NCBI GenBank assembly: GCA_003697085.1
Contig: RFFU01000074.1
Coordinates: forward strand, 135,725-199,724
Reading direction: 5' to 3'
Source: Candidatus Hydrogenedentota bacterium
GTDB taxonomy: Bacteria > UBA8481 > J006
Length of the DNA: 64,000 nucleotides
Positions within the stretch are counted from its first letter, which is position 1. Every line of letters begins with the position of its first letter. A program made the translations under genes and the position numbers. Of this stretch, positions 54,428-64,000 are shown piece by piece. Below the pieces are notes generated by a model that saw only the letters and a list, made by a program, of their open reading frames with translations, searched no databases and was not told the DNA's origin.

Positions 54428-57400
54428 GTGCATTCCGAGGCACCGGTGGAATCGTCGGCGAACTCCCGGCCTTTGTCTTGGAAGCGTTTTCTTTTTGTCC
54501 TGGGAGGACTCTTCTTTTCTGCGGTTTCGGTGCTTGCGGCGCCGGTGGTTCCGGTCACGTGGACGACGGGTACGGATTTCACGGATTCAATTACGGCTTT
54601 CGGGCCGGTGGTGCGGCCAGTCTTCGGGGACGGAGCCGCGGAGTTGGGCATCACGATCGTCAACGACACGATCGGCCCGAACAATATGTGGATCCGCTCA
54701 TTTTTCTCCTACAAAGCCGACACGCTTTTCGCCGGAGGGTTCGACAACGGCGGGCCGAATGATCTGGCCCCGTTTTTCGAGCGGACCTCGTCCGGGTGGA
54801 CGTTCCGGGGATACGTCGGGCCGAGCGGTTCTGGGAACAAGGACGAACTCTGGTGGGGCACGATGTACAGCGACACGCTGTGGATCGGGGTCGGGAGGCC
54901 CTTGGCCGGCGGCGCCGACATCGCCGTCACGTACCGCTACAATCCCGCATTGGACACATTTGTCTTCGACGTAAGATGGACCGATTCAACGACGCTGAAC
55001 TGGCGGCGGTTTCGCGAGGACGTGGCGCAACTCGGCGGGATACTTTACATCTCGGGACGGACGACGGGGCCAGGTGGGAACAACAACGGGGCGGCGTATG
55101 GTTTGACGGACGGTATCAACTACGACGCGCGAACATTAAAACAGATCTTGGGGCGAACGGCGAACTGGGGGAACGATCTGGCGGCGATCGTCGAGTACGG
55201 GGGTTTGCTCTATTTCACGCCGGATATCGCAGGCGGATCGGAACGAGACATCGGGCGTTCGAACGGTGTCTTCGCCGGTTCGGTGATCGCGACTTTGAGC
55301 GAGGGGATTTTGAGTCTGGCGCGGTTGAACGACGGAACGGTGGGGGACACGCTTTTTGCCGGAGGTGTCAACGGAACGCTCTTCCGCTCGACGGACGGAA
55401 CGACGTGGACGACGATCGGGGACATCAACGGGGCCGGCGCGTTCTCGATCGACGACATCGATAAATTCGGGCCGGACCTCTGGCTCTCCTCGGAAGCCGA
55501 CAACAACTTGTACCGATATGTAGCGCGTTACGACACGGCGGTTCTGATGGGAAGCGTGGGTGGTGTGAACTTCCGGCCGTACACGAAGTACGCCTCGGCG
55601 GTCACCGGGGACACGTGGCTCTACATCGGCGGCGAAGACAACGGTGTACCGCGTGCCGAGATCTACCGCGTGCAATTTCTCGATTCGGGGACCTGGACGT
55701 CGGACACGATCGACCTGCAGGATACGACGGGGTACACCCACAACGTCGGCGATTCGGTCGAGTTTTCTGTATTGGAGAACGCGGGAACCGTGACGGTGGT
55801 GGTTTTTACCTGGCCGGAGGGAGCGGACACGACGACGCGGAGCACGGCCCGGGCGGAGACCTTCACGTTTTCGGGCCAGACCTTCCTGAATCCGGATACG
55901 CGGCCTTCGAATTCGTTTCGATACCTTCAGGTGGACGTCCATTTCGAGGCGCCGTTAAAGGATGCAACACCGATATTGGAATCACTGACGATTCACGTTC
56001 ACGGAGACACTGCGCCGCCGCCAACGGTCACGAACCGCTTCCCGCTGGATAAAACCGAAACCAATATCGTTGACCAAACCTTCCGTTGGAACGCGGAGAA
56101 CGACTCAGTGCCGGGCGTGGTAGAGAGCGGTCTGGACACGTACGTCTTGCAGATTTCGCGCGATTCCTCGATGGCCGTCATCGATTCTTCCTACATTCTG
56201 TTTGGTGACACTCAAGGGGTCGTATCCTTCGGGCCGGTACCGCTTTTGGGAGACACGGTTCACTTCTGGCGGGTTCTGGTCGTCGATACAGCGGGGAACG
56301 TAGCGACGGGTGAGACCTACACACTGACGGTGGATGTAACGCCGCCGAATCCGGGAGCGGACACGGCGTTGCAGCCGCTGGACTTCGAAGACACGACGGA
56401 ACGCACTTTGACATTGCGATGGCTCACGGCGATCGACACGCTTTCGGGGATCGCGCGGTACGTGGTCGAGCGGGATTCGGGAGCGACACTCGGGTTTATT
56501 TCCCCGGTCACCGACACCGTTTATCCTCCCGATACCTTCTTGGCGATCGATCTGTTGGGGTTGTCGAAGACGGATACGTGGTTCTGGCGGGTGACGGTGT
56601 ACGATTCCGCGACGAACGCGACAGTTTCCCCGATCTTTTCCTTCCGCGTCCGGACCCAAGCCGCCGTTTTCCTGGAGGATTCGCGCGGCGTGGTGGTGAC
56701 GGATTACACGGTACGAGACACGTTCACGGTGGTCGTGGCGGATACCGACCGGAACCGGGATCCGGCGGTGGCGGACACGTTGCGGGTGACCGTGGCCACG
56801 GCGGCAACCGGCGACACGAAGAGCCTTCTGCTGACGGAGATCGGCGTGAACGCGAATCTCTTTTCGGGAACGTTGACGTTATCGGACACGACGGAGAACG
56901 GTTTTCTGTTGGCGGCGGTGGGGGACACAATCCGTGTGCTTTACGAGGACAGTATGCCGCCGTTTCAGCCGATCGAGACGGGGGAGACGTACGGGCGAAC
57001 GACGCGCATCTCGACGAACGGCATGGCCGGCTTCGATTCGACCGGATACCGGATCTTCGAGACGCCAGTGACGACGATCACCGATCCAGACAGAAACCGC
57101 GATCCGCGGCGCCGGGACACCGTCAGTGTGCTGATCTGGAACAAGACGCGGAACGATTCCGAGGCGATCGTGTACCGGGAAACGACGGACACATCGGGGG
57201 TCTTTTCCGGCGACACACTGTGGATCAGCGATACGATCGGAGAGAACTCGGGCGACTCGATTCTCTTCGCAGGCCCGGGAGATATCTTAATTTTGGATTA
57301 TACGGATGCGTACGACGGAGCGGACACGGGGCGGGACACGGCGACGGTCGTGCGGACTTTCCGCTCGGCTTCCGGGACGGCCGTCGATTCGCGGCTGGTC

Positions 57401-60400
57401 TCGGTCGATTCCGCCGCGCCTTTCGATACGTTGGGATTCCGAGTCACTGATCCGGACGGGAATGCGGATGTCGCCCTGCGCGACACGATCGCCGTCCTCG
57501 CGAGGAATCTCACGACGGGGGAGACGGAAATTTTCGTTCTGGTGGAGACGACGGAGACATCGGGGATTTTCGGGCCGGACACGGGTGTGGCGACGTCGCT
57601 TGCGCCGGCCGATTCCGTGTCCGGAACAGGAACGCTCTTCGGGATTCCCGGCCAGACGATCCGCCTGGAGTACGAGGATGCCGGGGATGCTTCGGACACG
57701 GCGGCCGACACGATCGTGATCCTCTTCCGGCCGACGAACGGCACCGTGCGGTTGACCGACTCGTTAGGTAGCCCCGCCGACACCGCCTCACGCGATTCCA
57801 CCCTCTCGGCGACGGTGAGCGATTCGGATCAAAACCGGGACGGTGCGATTCCCGAGACGGTCGGTGTCGCGGTCCGCTCGGTGCGTGCGGGAGATTCGGA
57901 GACGCTGACGCTGACCGAGACGGATTCGAACTCGGGCGATTTCCGGAATCTCGTGGCACTTGCGATAACGGATACGGGAGCGGGCGGAGTTGGAGACGGG
58001 ATTCTGACCGTCCGACCGGCTTACGATACGATCTTCGTCGAATACCGGGATGACGCGGGACGCGTTTCCGACACGATCGCCTATCGGTTCACCCGTTCGC
58101 GTTCGCGGATGCAGTTCATCGACAGGTTCGGGAAAGCGGCGGATCAATTCACGAGCGGAGAGACGATCAGCGCTCGGGTGTACGACGAGGACCAGAACGC
58201 CACGGTGGCGAGCGAAGGGAGCGCGGAAACGGTCGCGGTCTTCTACTATCACCTCGGTACGGGAGACAGCGAGAAGGTCGTTCTGCGTGAGACGGCGAAT
58301 CTGAGCGCCCAGTTTGACTCGGTTGTCGGTATACCCACCTCGGCCAATCCGCTCGATTCGCTTCCCTTCACAGGAGTCCTGTTTGCCTTGCCGGGAGATA
58401 CGATCGTGGTCCGATACACGGATCCCGCCGACGGAACGGACACCCGGGAACTGATCATCGTTGCATCCTCGACGCCGACCTCCTCGAGCGCGGACTTCAC
58501 CGACTCGGTCGGAAGTTCGGTGGCGACCTATGCGCTGCCCGACTCGAGAGTCTATGCCACGGTCGCGGATACGGACGAGAACCTCTTTCCGGGAGGGTTG
58601 GATGACATCACGGCGACGTTCTGGTGTCCGGCGACGAACGACACGGAGACGTTGGTTCTGACGGAGACGGGGAACGATTCCAATATCTTTCGGAACACGA
58701 CGGGTCTTCCGATCTCGGATACGCTCGGTTCGGCGGTGAACGACGGAGTTCTTCTTGTGGGGCGCGCGGATACGATCGTTTTCGTGTACGAGGATCCGAA
58801 CGATCCCAGCGATTCGGCGACGGTGACGGCGGACCTTTCCGCGTCGACAACGCCGGCCACGGTGGCGTTTGATTCTTCGGGGTATCTTGCTCCGACGACG
58901 ATGACGATCGTGATCACGGATGCGGATCGGAATTTCGACCCGCGAACGGCGGAGACATTGGGGATCGCGATCCGAGGCTTGATCGCGGGGGATTCTGAGA
59001 CGATCACGTTGACGGAGACGACGGAGACATCGGGGGTCTTTTCCGGGAGCCTACCGGTCTCGAATCTCGCCGGAGCAGGAGCAGGAGACGGGACCTTGAT
59101 GGGGGGGTTGGGCGAGACGGTCCAGGCCGAATACGCCGACAGCGTGAATCCAGGAATCGATACCGGTGTGGACACGGCGATCGTCTTTTTGGCACCGACG
59201 GCTTCCCGCGGTGATCTTCTCGACAAGACGTTGCTTGCGGTCGATACCGCCTTGCGGGCCGAGACGATCACCGCGCGCGTGGTGGACGCCGATGCCAGTA
59301 TCGATCCGCTTGCAATCGACACGGTGGGCGTGATCTTCGAGAACGTGCGGACGGGGGAGACGGAACCGTTGGATCTGTTCGAGACGGCGGTGAGGGCGGA
59401 GACATTCGTTTCGAGAGTCGGGATCGCGCTCTCCGGTTCGTTGTCCGATTCCCTCACGGGAGACGCGTTGTTGTACGTCGTTCCGGGTGACACGGTTCGA
59501 CTTCTCTACGTGCAGGGATCCGATACGGCGGGCGACACGATGTTGATCACGGTGGCTCCTTCGACGGGTGCGGTCGTTTTCCGCAACGGTTCGGGGGCGG
59601 TCACCGACACGGCGAAGGTCGGGGCGGATTCACTCTTCCTCACATTTGCCGACACGGATCGGAACCGGGACGGAACGCGCGCGGAGACGGTGCTGGTGGT
59701 CTTGACGGTGAGCGGCACGGGAGACGGCGAGACGGTCGTCTTGACGGAGGAGGATCGGGATTCGCCGGACTTCCGGTTCACGGGAGGTGTACCGGTAGTG
59801 GACACGGCGGCGGTCGTGGTCCAGGACGGAATTTTGGTGGCGGGGCCGGGAGACACGATCGAGGCTCTCTTCACGGATCCGGACAACGGCGACACGGCGT
59901 TCGACACGGTGCTGGTGACGGCCAACCTGCGCGTTTCTTCGACACGCTTTCTTCCGATCGGGGTTACGACTTACACGACCTCGGATTCGACACGTGTCGA
60001 AGTGATCGATCCGAACGCGAATCACGATCCGACGGCGATCGAGACGGTCGCGGTTCTGGTGACGAATCCTCGGACGGGGGAGACGGAGCCTTTGGATTTG
60101 TTCGAGACGGGGCCGTACAGCGGGGTCTTTCGCTTCGAGACGGGGCTGCCGCATTCGACGAATGTCCTCGATTCGGTTTCGGCCACCGGTGTCCTTTATG
60201 TCGTGTCGAGCGACACGATCGAGGTGCTCTACGCGGACGCGGACGATGCTGCGGACACGGCCTTCGACACGGTCTTGATCGTTCCGCCGCCCTCGAACGG
60301 GTCGGTCATCTTCAGTGATTCCTTCGGCAACTCCATCTCGACCTATCCGATGGATACGTTCCTTTACGTTACCGTTCAGGACACGGATCGCAACGTCAAC

Positions 60401-63400
60401 GGCGCGGCGATCGAGACGATCACGGCGGTGGTCTTCGATACAATGACGGGGGACACGGAGACGGTGAATCTCGTCGAGCAGGGGGCGAATTCTTTCCTCT
60501 TCCGGAATGCGGTGGCCGTGAGTCTTTCGGACACGTTGGGAGCGGTGGTCGACGACGGAGTGCTCTTCACCGGCACCGTACTAACGATCCAGGTATTGTA
60601 CACCGATCTTCTCAACGGGGACACCGCGGCGGACACGGCGAATCTCACGCCGGCGGTCACGAGCGCCTCGTTGCTTCTGGACCGTTCCGGTTATGCTCCG
60701 GAGACCCGCGTCATTCCGACATTGACGGATCCCGATCGAAACAGAAACCCGCTCCTACCCGATTCGGTCTCCGTAATCGTCTCGTCCCCCTGGCGGGCGG
60801 ATACGGAGACATTCGTGTTGACGGAGACGACGGACACCTCGGGGGTCTTTACGGCGGCGTCGGGCTTTCGTCTTTCGGACACGATCGGTTTCGCCGTCGG
60901 CGACGACACGTTACTGGTTGCTCTGGGAGACACGTTCCTCGTGAGTTATTCGGATGCCTACGACGCCTCGGATACCGCCGAGACGGTCGGGGCCGTCCTG
61001 GCGCTCAACACTTCCTCGACGGTCGCCTTTGACTTGCCGGGATATCAGGTAACGGATTCGGTGGTGGTCTTCGTGACGGACCGCGACCGCAACCTCGACC
61101 CGCGCGCCTTCGATACGATCGTGGCGTTGGTATGGAATCCGAGGGTTTCGGATACGGAGACACTGGTTCTGACCGAGACGGATTCGGCTTCGCTGACCTT
61201 CCGCAACGATACGGTGACGCTGAAGGACACGGGAGCGGTGACGGTGGGTGACGGATTCTTGCGCGTGGGGAACGGAGACGAGATCCGGCTGCTCTATTCC
61301 GACCCGGTCTTCAGCGACACGAACCTCGATTCGGCTACGATCCTGCCCATTCCGACCGCGGGCGTCGTGTCGGTCGATACGAACATCGTGTGGAACGGCG
61401 AGACCTTCGTGATCACGGTGGTGGACGGGGATCGGAACCTGGATCAAACGGCCGTCGAGACGATCGTGTTGCGCAACGCCTTTGTGAAGACGCCGCAGGA
61501 TGTGATCGTGGAGAATGAATTCCAGACGATCAAACTGGTCGAAACGAGTGATACCTCGGGGGTCTTCGTATCGCAGCCGATCACTGTCCGCACGGACGTG
61601 ACCCCGACGCCGGGGGATCGGATTCTTTTGATCGGGCGAAACTACTCGATCGAGGTGGAGTATCAGGATGCGACGAACGGTGATTTCGACACGACCGGAT
61701 TGTCGGTGACCTGGTTCCAGGCGGCCTCCTCGGCCTCGCTCGACCGGCCCTTCTATGTTCCGGGCCTGAGGATCTTCGGGACGGTGAGCGATTCGGACGA
61801 GAACGCGGTTCCGATCGCGAAGGACACCGTAACGTTCATCATTCGAAACGCGGGAACGGGGGAGACCGAGGTGAGAATCGGATACGAAGGCGCGAATCTT
61901 TCGGGGATATTCAACGACACGGCGGGGCTTTTGACGAGCGCCTCGGTGAGCGATTCCGTCTCGAACGACGGTATCCTCTTCATCCGCACCGGCGACACGG
62001 TCGTGATCGATTATGCGGATTCAGACAATGCCTCGGATACCTCCACGGACACCGCCACAGTCGGTCTCTCGACCGATACGGTCCCTTCGGCAACCTGGTT
62101 CAGCAATGCGAACGGCGTGGTTCAGACGGCGTACCGTATGGACTCGCTCGTCTTCATCACGGTCCGCGACACCGATCAGAACTTCTCCGGGCTTTTCAAG
62201 GAGACGGTGACGGTCGATGTTTACGACAGTATGACGGGCGATTCGGAGCGGATCAAGTTGACGGAGTTGGCGGCGGATTCGGGAATCTTCCGGAACCAGA
62301 CCGGCCTGCCGCTTTCGGACACGGTCGGAGCGGTGATCAACGACGGGGTACTCTTCACGGGACCGGCCTTCTCGATCACCGTCTTCTACCAAGACGCGCT
62401 CGTTCCCTCGGATTCCTCGACGGACACGGCGGGAATCAACCGTCTCCCCAGCGCCTCGTTTCTCTTCTTCGACAGTCCGTCGTATGCTCCGGAATCGGCG
62501 GTGACGGTCTTCGTCGGCGATTCCGATCGGAACCGCAACCCGATCGCCAAGGACACAGTGACGATCACGATCTGGAGTCCGCGGCGGGCGGACACGGAGA
62601 CGGTGCTTTTGTACGAGACGACGGAGACCTCGGCGCTCTTCGCCAACACGGCGCCGATCCGTATCTCGGACACGGAAGGATTCAATGTCGGGGACGGGAT
62701 TCTGTTGGTGGCGTTGGGAGATACCTTCGCGGCGGGGTACACGGACGCCTACGACGCGACGGACTCGGCGAATTCGAGCGCGGGGGTCGATACCTTGGGG
62801 ACGCTTTCGACGGTGGCCTTGGACGCCGTCTTCTATACCGTTGCCGATTCCGTGGTGATCACGGTGACGGATCGCGACCGCAACCTCGATCCGCGTTCGA
62901 AGGACACGGTCGTCGTCTCCGTCCGTAACACGCGCAACGGGGACTCGGAGACATTGACATTGACCGAGACCGATTCCGCCAGTCTCGCGTTCCGGACGAA
63001 CCAGTTGAATCTGACGGACACGGGCGCGCCGGTTCCCGGAGACGGGAATCTTCGCGTCGGTCCCGGCGACACGTTCCTGGTGGAATACAGTGATCCACGG
63101 AACGGAGACACGGGAAGCGAGACGGCCGCGATCACAGCGGCTCCAACAGCCGGCCGTGTGATTCTGCCGCTGGGAACGGTTACGGACGGGGACACGCTTC
63201 CGATCTTCGTGGAGGATCTCGACCAGAATCTCGATCAAACCGCGCGTGACACGATTCTGCTTCGCAATGTTTACGCGCTTTCTCCCGACAGTGTGATCGT
63301 GGACAACGAGTTCCAGACGCTTCTGCTCTTCGAGACGGCGGATACCTCAGGGCTCTTCGAACTTCCCGGCGGTCTCAAGATTACGACGGCGCGGGCGCCG

Positions 63401-64000
63401 AACCCCGGCGACAGTTTCCTGCTCGTCGGATTCAACTTCACGGTGATCGTCGAGTATCAGGACCAGACAAACGGGGATTTTGATTCCGGATCCGCAACGG
63501 TCACGTGGTTCCAGACTCCTTCCTCGGCCGCGCCCGACCGCGCAATTTATGCCGCTGGGATGCGCGTGATCGGTCAAGTGACCGATACCGATGCGAACCG
63601 GCTTCCGACAGCGAAGGATACGGTATTGGTTACCGTGACGAATCTGGCGACGGGGGAGAGCGAGGTGAGGTTACTGGAGGAGGACGCAGTGCGGTCCGGC
63701 ACCTTCAGCGATACGCTCGGGCTCCTCCTGACCGTCGATCCCGCCGATTCCGTCTCGAACGACGGAGCCCGTATGTTCGTCCGGACGGCCGATTCGATCG
63801 AGGTGCGCTATCTCGACGCCTTCGACGGTACGGACTCGTCTTCCGATACCGCGCTGATCGGAACTCCCGGCGAGACGACGCCCTCGCTGACGACCTTCGT
63901 GGACGGAAACGGGAACGCGGTTTCGGTCTTCGCGATGGATTCGCTCGTCTTCGTACAGGTGCGCGACACCGGCCAGAACCTCAGCGGCGCGCTCATCGAG
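54428..64000 (+). CDS. Second giant Ig-like repeat surface protein, GC-rich (3' partial)
   Basis: An uninterrupted frame of 3,191 codons runs off the window. The GTG at 54428 directly follows GGAAGGA; TTG 54473, right before the signal peptide, is an alternative. A signal peptide ('SWKRFLFVLGGLFFSAVSV', cleavage near AA-PVV) is followed by a beta-propeller-like region (about 45-420) with an Asp-box 'STDGTTW' near 320, and two Fn3/Ig-like domains (about 530-740). Twenty complete repeats and one partial repeat of about 120 residues then show 'D.DRN.DP', 'DTV.V.V', '(G/A)DTET..LTET..TSG.F' and 'GD.I...Y.D' blocks, the same family as the gene at 1-5294. Likely a secreted, Asp-rich, calcium-binding adhesin or filament (inference). 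Any C-terminal sorting domain lies outside the window. Confidence 0.88.
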   Translation, partial: MHSEAPVESSANSRPLSWKRFLFVLGGLFFSAVSVLAAPVVPVTWTTGTDFTDSITAFGPVVRPVFGDGAAELGITIVNDTIGPNNMWIRSFFSYKADTLFAGGFDNGGPNDLAPFFERTSSGWTFRGYVGPSGSGNKDELWWGTMYSDTLWIGVGRPLAGGADIAVTYRYNPALDTFVFDVRWTDSTTLNWRRFREDVAQLGGILYISGRTTGPGGNNNGAAYGLTDGINYDARTLKQILGRTANWGNDLAAIVEYGGLLYFTPDIAGGSERDIGRSNGVFAGSVIATLSEGILSLARLNDGTVGDTLFAGGVNGTLFRSTDGTTWTTIGDINGAGAFSIDDIDKFGPDLWLSSEADNNLYRYVARYDTAVLMGSVGGVNFRPYTKYASAVTGDTWLYIGGEDNGVPRAEIYRVQFLDSGTWTSDTIDLQDTTGYTHNVGDSVEFSVLENAGTVTVVVFTWPEGADTTTRSTARAETFTFSGQTFLNPDTRPSNSFRYLQVDVHFEAPLKDATPILESLTIHVHGDTAPPPTVTNRFPLDKTETNIVDQTFRWNAENDSVPGVVESGLDTYVLQISRDSSMAVIDSSYILFGDTQGVVSFGPVPLLGDTVHFWRVLVVDTAGNVATGETYTLTVDVTPPNPGADTALQPLDFEDTTERTLTLRWLTAIDTLSGIARYVVERDSGATLGFISPVTDTVYPPDTFLAIDLLGLSKTDTWFWRVTVYDSATNATVSPIFSFRVRTQAAVFLEDSRGVVVTDYTVRDTFTVVVADTDRNRDPAVADTLRVTVATAATGDTKSLLLTEIGVNANLFSGTLTLSDTTENGFLLAAVGDTIRVLYEDSMPPFQPIETGETYGRTTRISTNGMAGFDSTGYRIFETPVTTITDPDRNRDPRRRDTVSVLIWNKTRNDSEAIVYRETTDTSGVFSGDTLWISDTIGENSGDSILFAGPGDILILDYTDAYDGADTGRDTATVVRTFRSASGTAVDSRLVSVDSAAPFDTLGFRVTDPDGNADVALRDTIAVLARNLTTGETEIFVLVETTETSGIFGPDTGVATSLAPADSVSGTGTLFGIPGQTIRLEYEDAGDASDTAADTIVILFRPTNGTVRLTDSLGSPADTASRDSTLSATVSDSDQNRDGAIPETVGVAVRSVRAGDSETLTLTETDSNSGDFRNLVALAITDTGAGGVGDGILTVRPAYDTIFVEYRDDAGRVSDTIAYRFTRSRSRMQFIDRFGKAADQFTSGETISARVYDEDQNATVASEGSAETVAVFYYHLGTGDSEKVVLRETANLSAQFDSVVGIPTSANPLDSLPFTGVLFALPGDTIVVRYTDPADGTDTRELIIVASSTPTSSSADFTDSVGSSVATYALPDSRVYATVADTDENLFPGGLDDITATFWCPATNDTETLVLTETGNDSNIFRNTTGLPISDTLGSAVNDGVLLVGRADTIVFVYEDPNDPSDSATVTADLSASTTPATVAFDSSGYLAPTTMTIVITDADRNFDPRTAETLGIAIRGLIAGDSETITLTETTETSGVFSGSLPVSNLAGAGAGDGTLMGGLGETVQAEYADSVNPGIDTGVDTAIVFLAPTASRGDLLDKTLLAVDTALRAETITARVVDADASIDPLAIDTVGVIFENVRTGETEPLDLFETAVRAETFVSRVGIALSGSLSDSLTGDALLYVVPGDTVRLLYVQGSDTAGDTMLITVAPSTGAVVFRNGSGAVTDTAKVGADSLFLTFADTDRNRDGTRAETVLVVLTVSGTGDGETVVLTEEDRDSPDFRFTGGVPVVDTAAVVVQDGILVAGPGDTIEALFTDPDNGDTAFDTVLVTANLRVSSTRFLPIGVTTYTTSDSTRVEVIDPNANHDPTAIETVAVLVTNPRTGETEPLDLFETGPYSGVFRFETGLPHSTNVLDSVSATGVLYVVSSDTIEVLYADADDAADTAFDTVLIVPPPSNGSVIFSDSFGNSISTYPMDTFLYVTVQDTDRNVNGAAIETITAVVFDTMTGDTETVNLVEQGANSFLFRNAVAVSLSDTLGAVVDDGVLFTGTVLTIQVLYTDLLNGDTAADTANLTPAVTSASLLLDRSGYAPETRVIPTLTDPDRNRNPLLPDSVSVIVSSPWRADTETFVLTETTDTSGVFTAASGFRLSDTIGFAVGDDTLLVALGDTFLVSYSDAYDASDTAETVGAVLALNTSSTVAFDLPGYQVTDSVVVFVTDRDRNLDPRAFDTIVALVWNPRVSDTETLVLTETDSASLTFRNDTVTLKDTGAVTVGDGFLRVGNGDEIRLLYSDPVFSDTNLDSATILPIPTAGVVSVDTNIVWNGETFVITVVDGDRNLDQTAVETIVLRNAFVKTPQDVIVENEFQTIKLVETSDTSGVFVSQPITVRTDVTPTPGDRILLIGRNYSIEVEYQDATNGDFDTTGLSVTWFQAASSASLDRPFYVPGLRIFGTVSDSDENAVPIAKDTVTFIIRNAGTGETEVRIGYEGANLSGIFNDTAGLLTSASVSDSVSNDGILFIRTGDTVVIDYADSDNASDTSTDTATVGLSTDTVPSATWFSNANGVVQTAYRMDSLVFITVRDTDQNFSGLFKETVTVDVYDSMTGDSERIKLTELAADSGIFRNQTGLPLSDTVGAVINDGVLFTGPAFSITVFYQDALVPSDSSTDTAGINRLPSASFLFFDSPSYAPESAVTVFVGDSDRNRNPIAKDTVTITIWSPRRADTETVLLYETTETSALFANTAPIRISDTEGFNVGDGILLVALGDTFAAGYTDAYDATDSANSSAGVDTLGTLSTVALDAVFYTVADSVVITVTDRDRNLDPRSKDTVVVSVRNTRNGDSETLTLTETDSASLAFRTNQLNLTDTGAPVPGDGNLRVGPGDTFLVEYSDPRNGDTGSETAAITAAPTAGRVILPLGTVTDGDTLPIFVEDLDQNLDQTARDTILLRNVYALSPDSVIVDNEFQTLLLFETADTSGLFELPGGLKITTARAPNPGDSFLLVGFNFTVIVEYQDQTNGDFDSGSATVTWFQTPSSAAPDRAIYAAGMRVIGQVTDTDANRLPTAKDTVLVTVTNLATGESEVRLLEEDAVRSGTFSDTLGLLLTVDPADSVSNDGARMFVRTADSIEVRYLDAFDGTDSSSDTALIGTPGETTPSLTTFVDGNGNAVSVFAMDSLVFVQVRDTGQNLSGALIE

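Noticed and set aside
58552-59493. 313-codon open frame on the minus strand
   Set aside because: Antisense mirror of giant-gene repeats; Ser/Val-rich composition repeats with the same period and there is no RBS.
62021-63238. 405-codon open frame on the minus strand
   Set aside because: It lies entirely opposite the giant repeat gene, is extremely Arg/Val-rich, has no domain motif and is explained by the codon bias of the repeats.
1-64000. CRISPR arrays, tRNA or rRNA genes
   Set aside because: I saw no regularly spaced short direct repeats with unique spacers outside coding repeats, and no tRNA cloverleaf or rRNA sequence. Tandem repeats here are protein-coding.

Overview
The window looks like the chromosome of a diderm (Gram-negative-type) bacterium that degrades plant or microbial polysaccharides. 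It encodes a secretin-based type II secretion (T2SS) or type IV pilus-like machine, a PorV/PorQ-type outer-membrane protein, a C-terminal 'YPNPF...' sorting-like domain, and many glycoside hydrolases. There is no rRNA, tRNA or taxonomic marker, so the phylum cannot be fixed. Giant repeat proteins, PorV-like proteins and FlgD/T9SS-like C-terminal domains together suggest an uncultured FCB-type or neighbouring candidate phylum. This is inference. GTG and TTG starts are common.

Layout. (1) 1-6463: the 3' end of a giant surface protein of about 115-residue Ig-like repeats, ending in a sorting-like domain, with a PorV/PorQ-family gene overlapping its stop codon. (2) 6568-18501: a run of plus-strand carbohydrate genes: GH31 alpha-glucosidase, SGNH hydrolase, GH9, a GH63-like enzyme, and a second GH9 with a LamG domain inserted in its catalytic domain. 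(3) 18582-23928, minus strand: gspE, gspF and cellobiose phosphorylase in one apparent operon. (4) 24157-36321: a divergent plus-strand operon with gspG, two minor pseudopilins, a PilM-PilN/GspL-like fusion, a PilO/PilP-like protein, a secretin with eight extra C-terminal Ig-like domains, and two unrecognised proteins. (5) 36532-50975: mixed genes, including an acyltransferase, GH38 alpha-mannosidase, a histidine phosphatase, an MsmX/UgpC-type ABC ATPase, two overlapping diguanylate cyclases, a DUF2961/GH172 protein, a GH42-like protein and a CehA/McbA-type metallohydrolase. (6) 51078-64000: a very large PilX/GspK-like minor pilin, a structured intergenic region, and the first 3,191 codons of a second giant repeat protein that runs off the window.

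Reading as a system. The GH9 enzymes carry export signals and could leave through the T2SS-like machine. Cellobiose taken up could be split by cellobiose phosphorylase, which shares an operon with the secretion ATPase and platform protein. The ABC ATPase is of the kind that energises sugar importers, but no permease or binding protein is in the window. The two giant proteins use one repeat family but different higher-order repeat orders and clearly different base composition. The strongest candidates for something undescribed are the Ig-extended secretin with its fused inner-membrane partners and two unknown followers, and the giant-protein/PorV pair.
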